Positions 21,954-31,946 of a stretch of DNA of 64,000 bases are shown piece by piece. Position 1 is the stretch's first letter; every line of letters starts with the position of its first letter. Source of the stretch: Ricinus communis (taxonomy: Eukaryota; Streptophyta; Magnoliopsida; Malpighiales; Euphorbiaceae). Both the position numbers and the translations under genes were made by a program. The stretch spans positions 12,400,001-12,464,000 of the forward strand of contig NC_063256.1 in assembly GCF_019578655.1 (NCBI RefSeq), written 5' to 3'. The notes beneath the pieces were generated by a model. That model was given only the letters and a program-made list of their open reading frames with translations, was not told the origin of the DNA and did no database searches.

Positions 21954-23398
21954 TAAAGCTGAGCATGGATCTCGATGATTCCCGCTTGAACCGAATAATC
22001 GTACCGAAAAATACCATAATCAAAATAACTAAAATTTTTTATAACCGAATTGAACTGATTCGAATTTTTTTTCTATTACGGTATGGTACTGGTTCTTTAG
22101 TAAAAACTGTACCATAACCGATCCGTCTTGTACCGATCCGGACTAAATCGTAGAACCGAATTTTTTACATATATTTATTAATAATTATTTATAATTATAT
22201 AAATAATACCTATTAAAAATAACTATAATATTATAAAATACTTTATACTCTATAAAATAAATTATTTTATATTTATCATTTTATATAATTCAAGCAATTA
22301 TTATCGAAATAAGAAAAAAAATACTATATATTAAAAATAACTATAATATTATAATGTACTTTATATTCTATAAAAAAAATAAAAGTTATATATTAATATA
22401 TCATATAGTATACTGATACTAATATACATACTTTAATACTAAATTTATAATTTACTATCTACTAACTTAACACTAATATATTTTCTTACTATATACTAGA
22501 AGCCTACGCCTAACAATTTGAACACACTATCTTCCTCTTTAGAACACACCGCCGCATCTCCCATTTTGTAATTCATAAAGACAAAATTCCTAAGGAAAAT
22601 TTCTGGATAGAAAATCAAAAGAAAGAAGGAAGAATTCGTTCGCGTAGACGTTTTCCTCTTTAAAACACACCGCCATACTTCTCAATTTTCAATTCAAAAA
22701 GATAAAATCTCTAAGATAAATTTCTAGACAGGAAATTAAAAGAAAGAAGGAAGGAATTAGCTCGCCTAGACATCCTCCTCTTTAGCGCCATGCATAATTG
22801 GCTCGCAGAAAGGCAGGAGCAAGAATTGGCTCGCGTATACGTCTTCCTCTTTAACGCTCTCTCTTTCCATAATTGCATCGTCGTTGCTCAGTCCCATATA
22901 TTATTCTTTTCTTTTTTACTTTTTTATTTTTATTTTTGATGGGTAGATTGTTGGCAGCAACTGTAAAAAATATTTTATTTTAATGATTGTCATCTGCAAG
23001 ATATTTTTATGCTAGCAGTAACATATATTTTAATGGTTTGTACTTGAATATTAAATGAATTATAATACTTGCAAGTAACTAAATTACAAAACAAGTTGTT
23101 CAAGAATGTGATTACAATTCTAATTCAAATTTTTATGCTACTTTCTTTAGGTCGGTAACCATATTTTCTCTAAATGTATTTGATTAAATATGAGATTAAA
23201 GTTGTATTTTTTTAATCTTTTAGAACCAAAAATAGCACTGAACCGAACTGTATTTAACCGTAAAAATTGGTACAATACGGTATGGATCCTTTTATGTTTG
23301 GTACGGTACTGGTACCTTTAATTTTAAAAGAACCGAGGTTTGGTATGGTACTGGTAATTTATAAATAACCGAATTGGACCGATCCGTGCTCAGCCCTA
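21954..23398. mobile_element. Non-autonomous hAT-like transposon with 8-bp target duplication
   Basis: The left end TAAAGCTGAGCATGGATC is inverted at the right end as TAGGGCTGAGCACGGATC (minus strand). The element is 1445 bases and flanked by GTTAGGAC (21946-21953) and GTCAAGAC (23399-23406), an 8-bp target duplication with two differences. An 8-bp duplication and YAGGG-type ends are hAT hallmarks. Subterminal regions are dense in ACCGAA/GGTACGGTACTGG motifs in both orientations, as expected for transposase-binding repeats. There is no transposase frame. The middle carries tandem repeats (22531-22900). Confidence 0.85.
22531..22900. repeat. Tandem repeats inside the hAT-like element
   Basis: Two units of about 120 bases (22531-22651 and 22652-22772), each running from TTCCTCTTTARAACACACCG through AAGAAAGAAGGAAG to TCGCSTAGACRT, are followed by a shortened third unit (22773-22842) and the start of a fourth (from 22843). 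All begin CCTCTTTA and end in a TCGCSTA.AC motif. Confidence 0.8.
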
Positions 23399-23406
23399 GT
23401 CAAGAC

Positions 23407-24384
23407 CTTCAAAAATTTAAGCCAACCTTCGTTCAATCAGTTCAAATGAATGCCCAATACCGTCGATTATTCATTTATACTCTAATCTATGTACGTCTAA
23501 CACATGCAATTTCGTTACAATTACTTGCTTCCAATCAATTTAATAACTATATTAATAATAATTATTCTTAATGATTTATCTTTTCGTCACTAATACTTAA
23601 TTGTCAACTATTCTAAATAACTTAATTCGTTATATTGTAATAACTAATTTGTCTTATAATATTATAAATTATAGTAATAATGTTTATATTTCCCTAACAT
23701 TAATTAAATCTTTAATTGATTTTAATAACAAAATTTTACTTAGCTGCCAAATTACTAATAATAATCTATCTACTATCAAAATTCTCAATTAATAATAATA
23801 TATTTAATCTGCTACATTTAATTAATAATCTAAAAATTAGTCGGTTAACGATTTATCTAGAGTCGATTGATGCACCACCACTAGTCGAAGTCCGATCGAC
23901 GATCCGAGAATGCCTACAGATTCGTCTCGAAGCATAGATCATGTGTGTTTGGAATTTGGTTTCTCATTTGAATCACAAACAACCATTAAATAATTCGACT
24001 ATTTCAATCGTCGGGTTTTTAATGGAGTTTGATTGTTGTGATGTTGGTTTTATTAAATAGCCTGTGAATAGTAGATTTCATCCATGCCTATGATTACTTA
24101 CTACCAGCTGCAGTTAGATCAAAAAATGAGAAATACCGAGTTATGGACGATTTTTTTCTCTCCTCGCCGCAGTCCATTTCCAGTGAAGCTAGGCAATGCT
24201 GCCGCTTAGGAAAGGAAGCCTAGTCGACGGTCACTCATTTAATACTGAACCTAAGGCTTGTAGTTGCTAGAGGAAGGAGAATCAAGGCTTTAAAATTTTA
24301 GGGGTCAAATCTTTTTTTTATCAATTTCACCCCCACTAGTCACCATTTTTCATCACTATGGCCACAGGCACACTCACCGATCGA
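23407..24384. other. Unassigned spacer
   Basis: AT-rich to 23.85 kb, then a patch of moderate GC (23.86-24.37 kb, for example GTCGAAGTCCGATCGACGAT) with short frames only. The patch is not recognised as a gene. Confidence 0.3.
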
Positions 24385-25030
24385 CTTACAAGATATCGAA
24401 AGAAAAAAATACTAAAAGTATACTTATAAGATACTGATAGGATACTATTTTTAATTCGTATTATTGTTAATTCAGTTTTTATTTTATAGAATTTTATTTT
24501 TTATTATTTCATCAGAAATAATACTAAAAGTATACCTAAAAGACACCGGATTTTTTTTTTTTTTTAACTTATATTATTATAAATTTACTTCTTTTAAACT
24601 TTGTCCGAACAAAATACTAAAAGTATACCTATAAGATACCAATAAGATATGATTTTAACTTATATTATTGTAAAATCAACCAAATGAGATATATTTATCA
24701 TTTTTATTTTATATTTTTATATTTGATATTCATGAATTAAATAATATTACATATTTTGATGACATGAAGATGCGTGTTTCAAGAAATATATCATAGTATA
24801 CTAAAAATATACCAAATGGGGTTTAAAATATATAAAAATATAATTAAAATAGAATTTAAAACTATATTTAACGGTAATAAGAGTATAAAAGATATCAATA
24901 AAATATTAAAATTATACTATGATACAGTTAAAAAAACTATACAAATTCTTTTGAAAAAAAAAAAGATAAATCTTTTCAAAAAATTGTAAAATAAAAGTAG
25001 CCATAAAAATAAAATTTTGAGCATGCTTTC
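24385..25030. repeat. Diverged AT-rich repeat, copy 2
   Basis: Direct-orientation relative of 14170-14965 with the same landmark order. It has two or three TACTAAAAGTATACCTATAAG units at its left end and closes with AAAATTTTGAGCATGCTTTCC. Similarity is patchy, so the copies are old. Confidence 0.6.
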
Positions 25031-25405
25031 CTGTAAATACGGAAATGTCCCAATATTTATTGAAATACTATATATTTTAGCTCCTCAATTAATCAGATTG
25101 TCAATATTAAGTCCACTTATTATCTCAAACATTAATTTAGTCCAATTACTCCTTTAATTTGATCTTAGTAATTAGAATCTTAATTACTCAAATTATTATC
25201 ATAATTCAATAATTACCATACTTAGATTAAATCTTTTAATAGCACTAAAATTAAATTTCAATTTTTTTATTAAAAAATTATTAAATTCTATATTAATTAC
25301 TTAAATTAATTACATATAGAATTATTTAATTAAAAATAATATCGTTATTACTATTTTCTTCCTTTAGTATATTTATTTCTAAAGATTAAATTGTGTAAAT
25401 AAATG

Positions 25406-25428
25406 ATATATATATATATATATATATA
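25406..25428 (+). repeat. (TA)n microsatellite
   Basis: A TA dinucleotide run directly left of the ycf1/16S plastid insertion. Confidence 0.9.
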
Positions 25429-25431
25429 GAC

Positions 25432-25575
25432 GAAGTTACTTTGATCCGTTATTCGCAACAATCAGACTTTCGTCGAGACATAATAAAATGATCCACGCGA
25501 GCACAAAGACGCAAAATAGCTATTTTTGAATTGTTTCAAGCAAATGTGCATTCGCCCTTTTTTTTTTTTTGGAAC
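25432..25575 (+). pseudogene. ycf1: Nuclear plastid insertion: ycf1 fragment
   Basis: The plus strand encodes [14 protein letters not shown], a stop, then RAQRRKIAIFELFQANVHSP. This is the conserved C-terminal segment of plastid Ycf1 (Tic214), which usually reads close to [20 protein letters not shown] followed by ELFQANVHSPLFF. It is a short, mutated piece ending in a poly-T run. Confidence 0.82.
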
Positions 25576-25710
25576 AGGAAGATAGTCAATCACACAGAGT
25601 CTTAAACAACCTAAAGGCTTGGCCCGGTCTGAAGGAAGAATAAAGTAGACATTGTAGAGAAGCAGATAGGAAAGGTACAGGGCTTTCCTTGCAACCTTTG
25701 AACATTAGCT

Positions 25711-26043
25711 CCTTGTGACACACGTTCTACAATGGCCAGGACAAAGGGTCGCGATCCCGCAAGGGTGAGCTAACTCCAAAAACCCGTCCTCAGTTCGGAT
25801 TGCAGGCTACAACTCGCCTGCATGAAGCCGGAATCGCTAGTAATCGTCGGTCAGCCATAAGGCGGTGAATTCGTTCCCGGGCCTTGTACACATCGCCCAT
25901 CACACTATGGGAGCTGGCCATGCCCGAAGTCGTTACCTTAACCGCAAGGAGTGGGATGCCGAAGGCAAGGCTAGTGACTGGAGTGAAGTCGTAACAAGGT
26001 AGCCGTACTGGAAGGTGCGGCTGGATCACCTCCTTTTCAGGGG
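25711..26043 (+). pseudogene. rrn16: Nuclear plastid insertion: 3' end of 16S rRNA
   Basis: About 330 bases match the end of plastid 16S rRNA up to and just past the mature 3' terminus: GGACAAAGGGTCGCGATCCC, GAAGCCGGAATCGCTAGTAA, TTCCCGGGCCTTGTACACAT, GAAGTCGTAACAAGGTAGCC and GGCTGGATCACCTCCTTT (including the anti-Shine-Dalgarno bases). Substitutions such as CGCCCATC for CGCCCGTC show relaxed constraint. The 135 bases to its left (25576-25710) are not recognised. Confidence 0.94.
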
Positions 26044-27125
26044 TATATATATATAAAGAAAACATACGGTGTTATAATTAATGATTGCACATATCAAAAT
26101 TTTAGTTTTAGAATTTGAGAAATATCAAAATCATATTTATATCTATATATACATTAGGTTATTGAAATATCTTATATATATTATTTATTAATAATAAAGT
26201 CGAGGAGCATGTAGCTTAGCAAATATTAAAGTTTTATTTAAGAGTAAAATTAAAAAAGTCAAAAAATAGAAAAGACAAAACATATAATTTCTTGATCTAA
26301 ATTAAAAAGGAAAAAATGATAAAATAGTGACTAATTATCTTTTTGAAAACTCAAATTTATATTTTTTTAATTTAAATGAGTTTCATTGTCTATATTTTTA
26401 TTTTATTAATAAAAATAATTAAATATTTTCTCTCTTTATTTTTTCCACAAGGTGGAGAAAGTAACATATTTGTGAAATCAGAATGATAAAAATTTGCCTC
26501 ATTTTCTTTTCTTCTGTCTTCCTTTTAAGCTCCCAAATAAAAAAAGAAGACTTATTTTTTTTTTTTTTTTCACTTCTCTCCTTTTATCCTCCTTCAAATA
26601 AGAAAACAGAAACAGTTATTTTTTTTTCTTTTCCTTCACTTCTTTTCTTTTATTTATTTTTTTCTATTTCCAAATAAAGGATAAAGAATTAAAGAAAGGA
26701 GCTAAAATAGAAATGAACACTTGTCCACTAGAAGTAAGAAATGGACCCATTCATCATATGCCATGTCAAATGAAAAGAAAATTATGATGTGAAATTAAAA
26801 TGAAAAAACAATCTCTCTCCACCAGAGGGACCCTTTTAATGTGAAAAACAAGTAATAAAGTAGGTGATGGGTGTCAGGCTTTTCCTAGAGAGAGAGTCTC
26901 TCTCTAGATTACTAATTTAAGCTTAATAGTAATAAAAGTATTCTAGAGAGGGGAGTCCAGGGGTGGTGAACCTTGGGGGACACAACCCCCTCAGTTTCCA
27001 AAACCAGCAACTTGTATGTCAGCAAAACCCCACTTCTCCTTCTCCATACACTGAACCCAACCTTTTCTTTCTTTCTTTTTTCTTTCTTTCTCTCTCTAAC
27101 ATGCAATACAATGGATGTTCAAGAC
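26044..27125. other. Spacer and ARGOS upstream region
   Basis: AT-rich to 26.4 kb, then a long pyrimidine-rich region with a repeated CTCCTTCAAATAAGAAAACA / CTCCCAAATAAAAAAAGAAG motif followed each time by a T-tract and CACTTCT (26520-26680). It presumably includes the upstream regulatory region of the ARGOS gene. Confidence 0.4.
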
Positions 27126-27135
27126 ATATATAAAA
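27126..27135 (+). promoter_or_regulatory. Candidate TATA box of the ARGOS gene
   Basis: TATATAAAAG about 280 bases left of the first leader ATG and 400 left of the leader-intron donor. The sequence after it is CT-rich as in plant leaders. The start site is inferred. Confidence 0.5.
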
Positions 27136-27408
27136 GAAAAAGGAAAAAACTTTGAACTAATTATTATACAAATACAGTGCAAGAAACCAAAAACCCATCA
27201 AAATTCATCTCATCTCATTTCCTTTCATTCATTCAACACTCATTCTATACCTTCCTTTTCACCTTCCACATTCTTTCCCCTTCTCTCTTTCTTTCTTGAG
27301 CCATTCCTTTTCTTTTTTCTCTTTTGTCAATTAAAAAGAAAGATTAGAGAGATCTAGCTAATCAAGAATCTCCTCAAATAAAATACAAAAGAAAAAAAGA
27401 TTTGAGAT

Positions 27409-28079
27409 ATGCAAAAATTGTATGATTGTGCATTCCATCTTTCTTGTTCCCTTGTTTGGCAATTCCCTCATCACTACTCTCTCCACCATCAAAAACTTGA
27501 GCATCTTCTTTTATCTTCATCACAGGTTAACTCCTTTTACCCTTCTTCTGTCTTTCTATCCATCTTGTCTCATCTTTTATTTTTCCCTTTTTGCATGCCT
27601 TTATAACTTAGCTGTAGTCTCTGGGTTTCCCTCTTTTGTTTGTTTTCTATCTTTCACTGGGTTTCCTTATATTGGGTTTTATTTATCTTTCTTGAAACCA
27701 TATCTTTAATTTCATAGGAATAATTAATCACTTGAAAGCAAATAGTTCCTTTGTATTTGATGCTTTCCTTTTTGTGTGTGTGTCTGATATTTTTGTATGT
27801 TAATCTTTCAGATTACTTAGGTGAATTAGCCTTATAATCTTTAATTCTAAGTATGTTTCTTTTTTCTTTGTTTCTTTCCATCTCTTCTTCTATATTGGTA
27901 TTTGTGTCAAAGGTATTGCTGTATTGGTTTGTGGTTCAGTTGATTCATTCTAATATGATTAAAACATGATGAATTTGTCAAATACTGATGTAATCTTGTC
28001 TTTTTTCTAATTTTGAGTACAGTTGGGTATCTGGAGGCAAAGTTTCTTGGTATTGAAGCTGAAGCTGAAGCTGAAATAG
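27409..28079 (+). promoter_or_regulatory. Spliced upstream ORF in the ARGOS leader
   Basis: An ATG at 27409 opens 39 codons to the leader donor (27525). After removal of intron 27526-28022 (CACAG|GTTAAC ... GTACAG|TTGG) the frame continues for 18 codons and stops at TAG 28077-28079, giving a 57-residue peptide ending in LKLKLKLK. Two further small upstream ORFs lie before the main start: 28082-28096 (MSII) and 28162-28191 (MDLIPISVN). Such uORFs usually reduce translation of the main frame. This is a prediction from sequence. Confidence 0.5.
27526..28022 (+). other. 5' UTR intron of the ARGOS gene
   Basis: Predicted from the donor CACAG|GTTAAC and acceptor TTTGAGTACAG|TTGG. The span is T-rich throughout, as plant introns are. 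Confidence 0.55.
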
Positions 28080-28446
28080 GAATGAGTATAATATAAATAT
28101 AGGAAATAATTAGAAGAGTTTAGCATTGTTCTTGGAGGCATAATATTCTGTTAATTTGGGTATGGATCTGATTCCCATTTCTGTCAATTGAAGCACCAAT
28201 CCTGTACATTGTGTTTTAAGAAGCATAAGCATTGCAAGAATCAGCATTTTTAGATATCTGGGTTTGCAAATTTTCTTCCAAGTTGAAGAAATCAAGAGGA
28301 TAAGCCACATTTTAAAATCAGGGGTTCCATTGATCAAGTTTCAAGAAATCAAAAACCAAAGGGTCTGTGGCATTGTGGAAATATATACTTGAAAGAAACT
28401 GATCTCATCTTGGGTTTTGGGGTTTGTGACAAAAAGGAAGTATTAA

Positions 28447-28863
28447 ATGAGTTTTGAACATTCTGAAACAGATTCAAGATTTTCAAGGAGTAGTATAATC
28501 CATCTGCAAGATCATTATTCGAGCAACGTTATGGATGTAAGAGCAAGAAAGATGGGCACTAGTACTACACCAGCACAAGCACCACCTCCTTTTAGAGTTG
28601 AGAAAAAGAAAATGGAGTATCAAAGATCACTCTCACAAGGAAGTAGTGGAAGAAGATTGTTCCCTGCAAGCTATTTCAGCTTGGAGTCATTGCTTCTGCT
28701 AATATGTTTAACAGCATCTTTGTTGATCTTGCCATTGATACTACCACCATTGCCACCACCACCTTTCTTGTTGCTTCTGCTTCCTATAGGAATCCTGGCA
28801 GTCCTTATGATCTTAGCTTTCATGCCTGCCAATGCAAGAGATATAACCTATACATATGTGTAA
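28447..28863 (+). CDS. ARGOS: ARGOS / ORGAN SIZE RELATED family protein
   Basis: The 138-residue protein has the OSR domain (about 72-128): FPASYFSLESLLLLICLTAS, then a first membrane helix (79-99), the signature proline turn PPLPPPP (100-106) and a second helix (107-127) ending AFMPA. A near-identical core defines ARGOS, ARL and OSR1 of Arabidopsis, small two-helix membrane proteins that promote organ growth and lower ethylene sensitivity. The N-terminal 70 residues are hydrophilic and variable as in the family. The coding part is a single exon preceded by a leader intron and upstream ORFs. Which of the paralogues (ARGOS or ARGOS-LIKE) it corresponds to cannot be decided here. Confidence 0.95.
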   Translation: MSFEHSETDSRFSRSSIIHLQDHYSSNVMDVRARKMGTSTTPAQAPPPFRVEKKKMEYQRSLSQGSSGRRLFPASYFSLESLLLLICLTASLLILPLILPPLPPPPFLLLLLPIGILAVLMILAFMPANARDITYTYV

Positions 28864-30744
28864 ATGGTATTTCAAAATAAAAGAAGAAAAAAAAAATGCC
28901 TGGTTCTTTTCTTTACATACAAATTTTGTATTTTTGTTCTCTTTTCTCTTTCTAAGTGTTAAGAAAAAGGAAAGGAAAGATGATAACAGTTCTTTTATTT
29001 CTTTTAACCATGGATCTTTAATCTCTTAGTCTTAATCATTTTGTGGCCTTTCTATTATTATGGTTTCATTTGGTATGATCTTTCTTTTATGTTTCATCAT
29101 AGATACACCAAACTAATGCCATTTATGTCCCTTTTGAAGAAATTCATGTTCAATTTTTTATAGCCTTAAATCTTATGTTTAATGACTATAATGAAAGATG
29201 CAAGATTTAATCTTACAACATTCATGGGTTTAGCCTTAAAACCTGCAACGGAAGTTAAATTTTGAGACGATTTTACAGTTTTAGAGTATGAATAAAGAAA
29301 GATTAATAATGAATGTTGCTAATAGTAAAACTTGGTGGTACATAGTAACGAATGTTGTTGGCACATCAAAGGAGACTTTAGTTTACGCGTTAGAAATGAA
29401 TGTATTAAATATGCCAAAAGAGAGAAAAGTTGCTCAACTTCCATCTACTTTTTCTCTTCATATTCTTTGTTTCAATAAAATTCTTCTTCGAACTCTCTTT
29501 CATAATTTAAGCACTTAACTAAAAGACAAATTCCTATTTTATAAACTTGTTATTATTTTATTTTTTTAGCACAATCCTCAAAAAAAAATTTAACATAAAA
29601 TCGTCTGTGAGAGTTTTCTTTTTAAATTATACCATGCTATTAATTTGTTTGTATTAAATTTAATTTTATTAACTGTTACTGTTATAACAAAAGAATAACC
29701 GATAAAACAGAATTCAAAATCAGTTTTCGATTCAGAATTTATAAATTTTTAGCCGTTAAACTAGTTACTTTTTTAACTCATTTTAAATAAAATATCAAAG
29801 AATAAAGTATTTAGACTAGAAAAAAAGTAGTATTAGTAACAATAAATTCTCTCTAGTGGTGACAAGTCATGTGCAGCACAAAGAACACGATTTAATAATG
29901 TTTAAAAAAAAAATTGAAATTCGACATAATGAGCCATTCTAAAAGGTGCAATGTTCTTAAAATCAAATTAGGCAAAAGGGACATAATTGTAATATAATAA
30001 TAATAATAATAATTTTGATAAGGATACAAATAAAAATAATAATTAATAAAAATAAAAATACCATGATTTGGTCACTTGCATTGTTTGACCAAAGAGTTCC
30101 TTTTTTTCAATTCAAAGGGTGGCACACGGCTTTACCCTTTTCCCTTAATAGGAAATTCACCCCCTAATTTACATTCTTTTTTTTTTTTCTTTTTCATTTC
30201 ACTTCATGATTGTGGTGTGGCCTACACTTCATGCCACAGAGTGTATTAATACATTTACTAAACCATTTTTTAATATTTTGAGATTAGAAGACAGTTTTCT
30301 AAAAATATTATATATTATATAAAATGTCTAAAAATTGAAATAAATATTATATTTATAAAAATTATTTTACCTATTTAATGTCGCGTAGGAAGTAGAAATG
30401 AAAAAGAGTGATATAGCATTATTGTGGTTTTTTAATTGGCGTAGAGGACTTTGCTTTTACAAAGAAGTAGCTAACCTTTGTATCCATCTTGCCGTACAAA
30501 ATGTAAGGAGATCTTTCTTTCCGGTATTAGATTAGATGGGACCTAAATTCAATAAAAAGGGCTGCAATTTCAAAACATTATGGCAGCCACATCTTAACCA
30601 TTGATCACACGACAATTAGGGAATTTTCTATTCTACCCAACTCATATTCCACGAGAAACTCAATTAATATATAACTTCATATCAGTATTTTGACACGAGG
30701 CCAAACTCAAACCTTATTTGTTAAGAGTACAAAATTCTTAAATA
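28864..30744. other. ARGOS 3' flank and spacer
   Basis: 3' UTR-like sequence followed by AT-rich DNA. A 76-codon frame at 29288-29518 has no recognisable domain and lacks gene context. No RNA or repeat is apparent except short poly-A/T runs. Confidence 0.4.
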
Positions 30745-31070
30745 TAAAAATATAAAAATATATTTTATTATTTTACCAAAATTCATCTTTACACCGATCA
30801 ACCATCATTATTATATTGTCTATGTTTGATAATATGAGTTTAGAGTTTAACAATTTTTAATTTTAATATTTGACTGTTGAATTATAATTTAAAAATTTAT
30901 TAATCTGATAATATTAATTAATAGTCAAACAATGACGTTTTGAGTTGTTAAATTTTAAACTCATATTATCAACATATAAAAAATATAACAATAATAGCTG
31001 ATCAGAATAAAAATTATTAAATCTCTAAAAATTGAAATTTTTTAATAGTAAAATATTTTTTTTTATTATG
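30745..31070. mobile_element. Hairpin (foldback) MITE
   Basis: The sequence folds back on itself around position 30899. GATAATATGAGTTTA at 30828 pairs with TAAACTCATATTATC ending at 30970; outside this, CCGATCAACCATCATTATTA pairs with TAATAGCTGATCAG. Pairing continues for about 130 bases per arm with few loops. It has no coding capacity. The ends were not fixed by a target duplication. Confidence 0.65.
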
Positions 31071-31946
31071 ATTTATATCACATCCCTTGTTTTATAGAGA
31101 AAAAAAATTATACAAAAAAAAATCAAATACTAAAAGGTATTAAATAATGAAACCGCATAATACTTTACGTACTTGTTCCAATTTTTAATATCAATTTTTA
31201 TCCAAATTCTTAATATCAATTTATCCCAATTCTTAACATTAGTTTCTCTTATTCGCACGTCGTGGGGGTTGAAGCAGATTTAGTTTTCAAGAAGATTTAG
31301 TCACTCCTGCTGAAGCAAAGGCCAACTATGCAAATACCAAATCCAAGGAAGAAAGATTTAGTTTTCATGGCTGCTAGTCAAAAAGCCAACTTATTTCTAT
31401 TTTCAACCCCACCACCAGCCATCTTAGAACAGCCAAGATGAGTTGAATAGTGATGGACTAAACTATGACCAACATTTTTGACATGGGTCCAAGCCTTCTT
31501 TCTTTGAACCATTCCAATTCAACCAAAAAGAGGAGAAAAGAGAGAAGACAAAGAAGAAGAACGAACAGATGGAGGCTGCAGGTGACTGCATAATCACAGA
31601 TAGAGAGTAAAACAGCAATACGGAAAAAGAGAAATATATTGGCTGATATACAATCGCACCATAAAATCATCAACCCTTTGTGACAATAGTTGCTCTGTGT
31701 CTTATATCTTACAGATCAACATTCACATCCATTAGCAGATGATATATATAGATATGTATATATATGCTATAGAGATGGCAGATGGGGAGTATAGGATTTT
31801 TAGCCAACCGTATCATGCAATGAGAATTGGCAAACCTTCAAAGCTTCTTCACCTTAACCACAGCTGAAATATTTTATTGCCTATAGCATATATAGGGTAC
31901 GAAGGGGAAAAACTGCAGTGAAAATCTGTGATGCAAAATCATCTTT

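Noticed and set aside
25711..26043. A real rRNA gene
   Set aside because: Only the last part of 16S is present, with substitutions at invariant sites and no neighbouring operon.
25790..26065. 91-codon frame on the minus strand
   Set aside because: It is the antisense of the plastid 16S rRNA 3' fragment.
27115..27357. 80-codon Phe/Leu/Ser-rich frame
   Set aside because: Low-complexity reading of the pyrimidine-rich ARGOS leader; no family similarity.
29288..29518. 76-codon frame as a gene
   Set aside because: No recognisable domain, AT-rich codons and no splice or promoter context.
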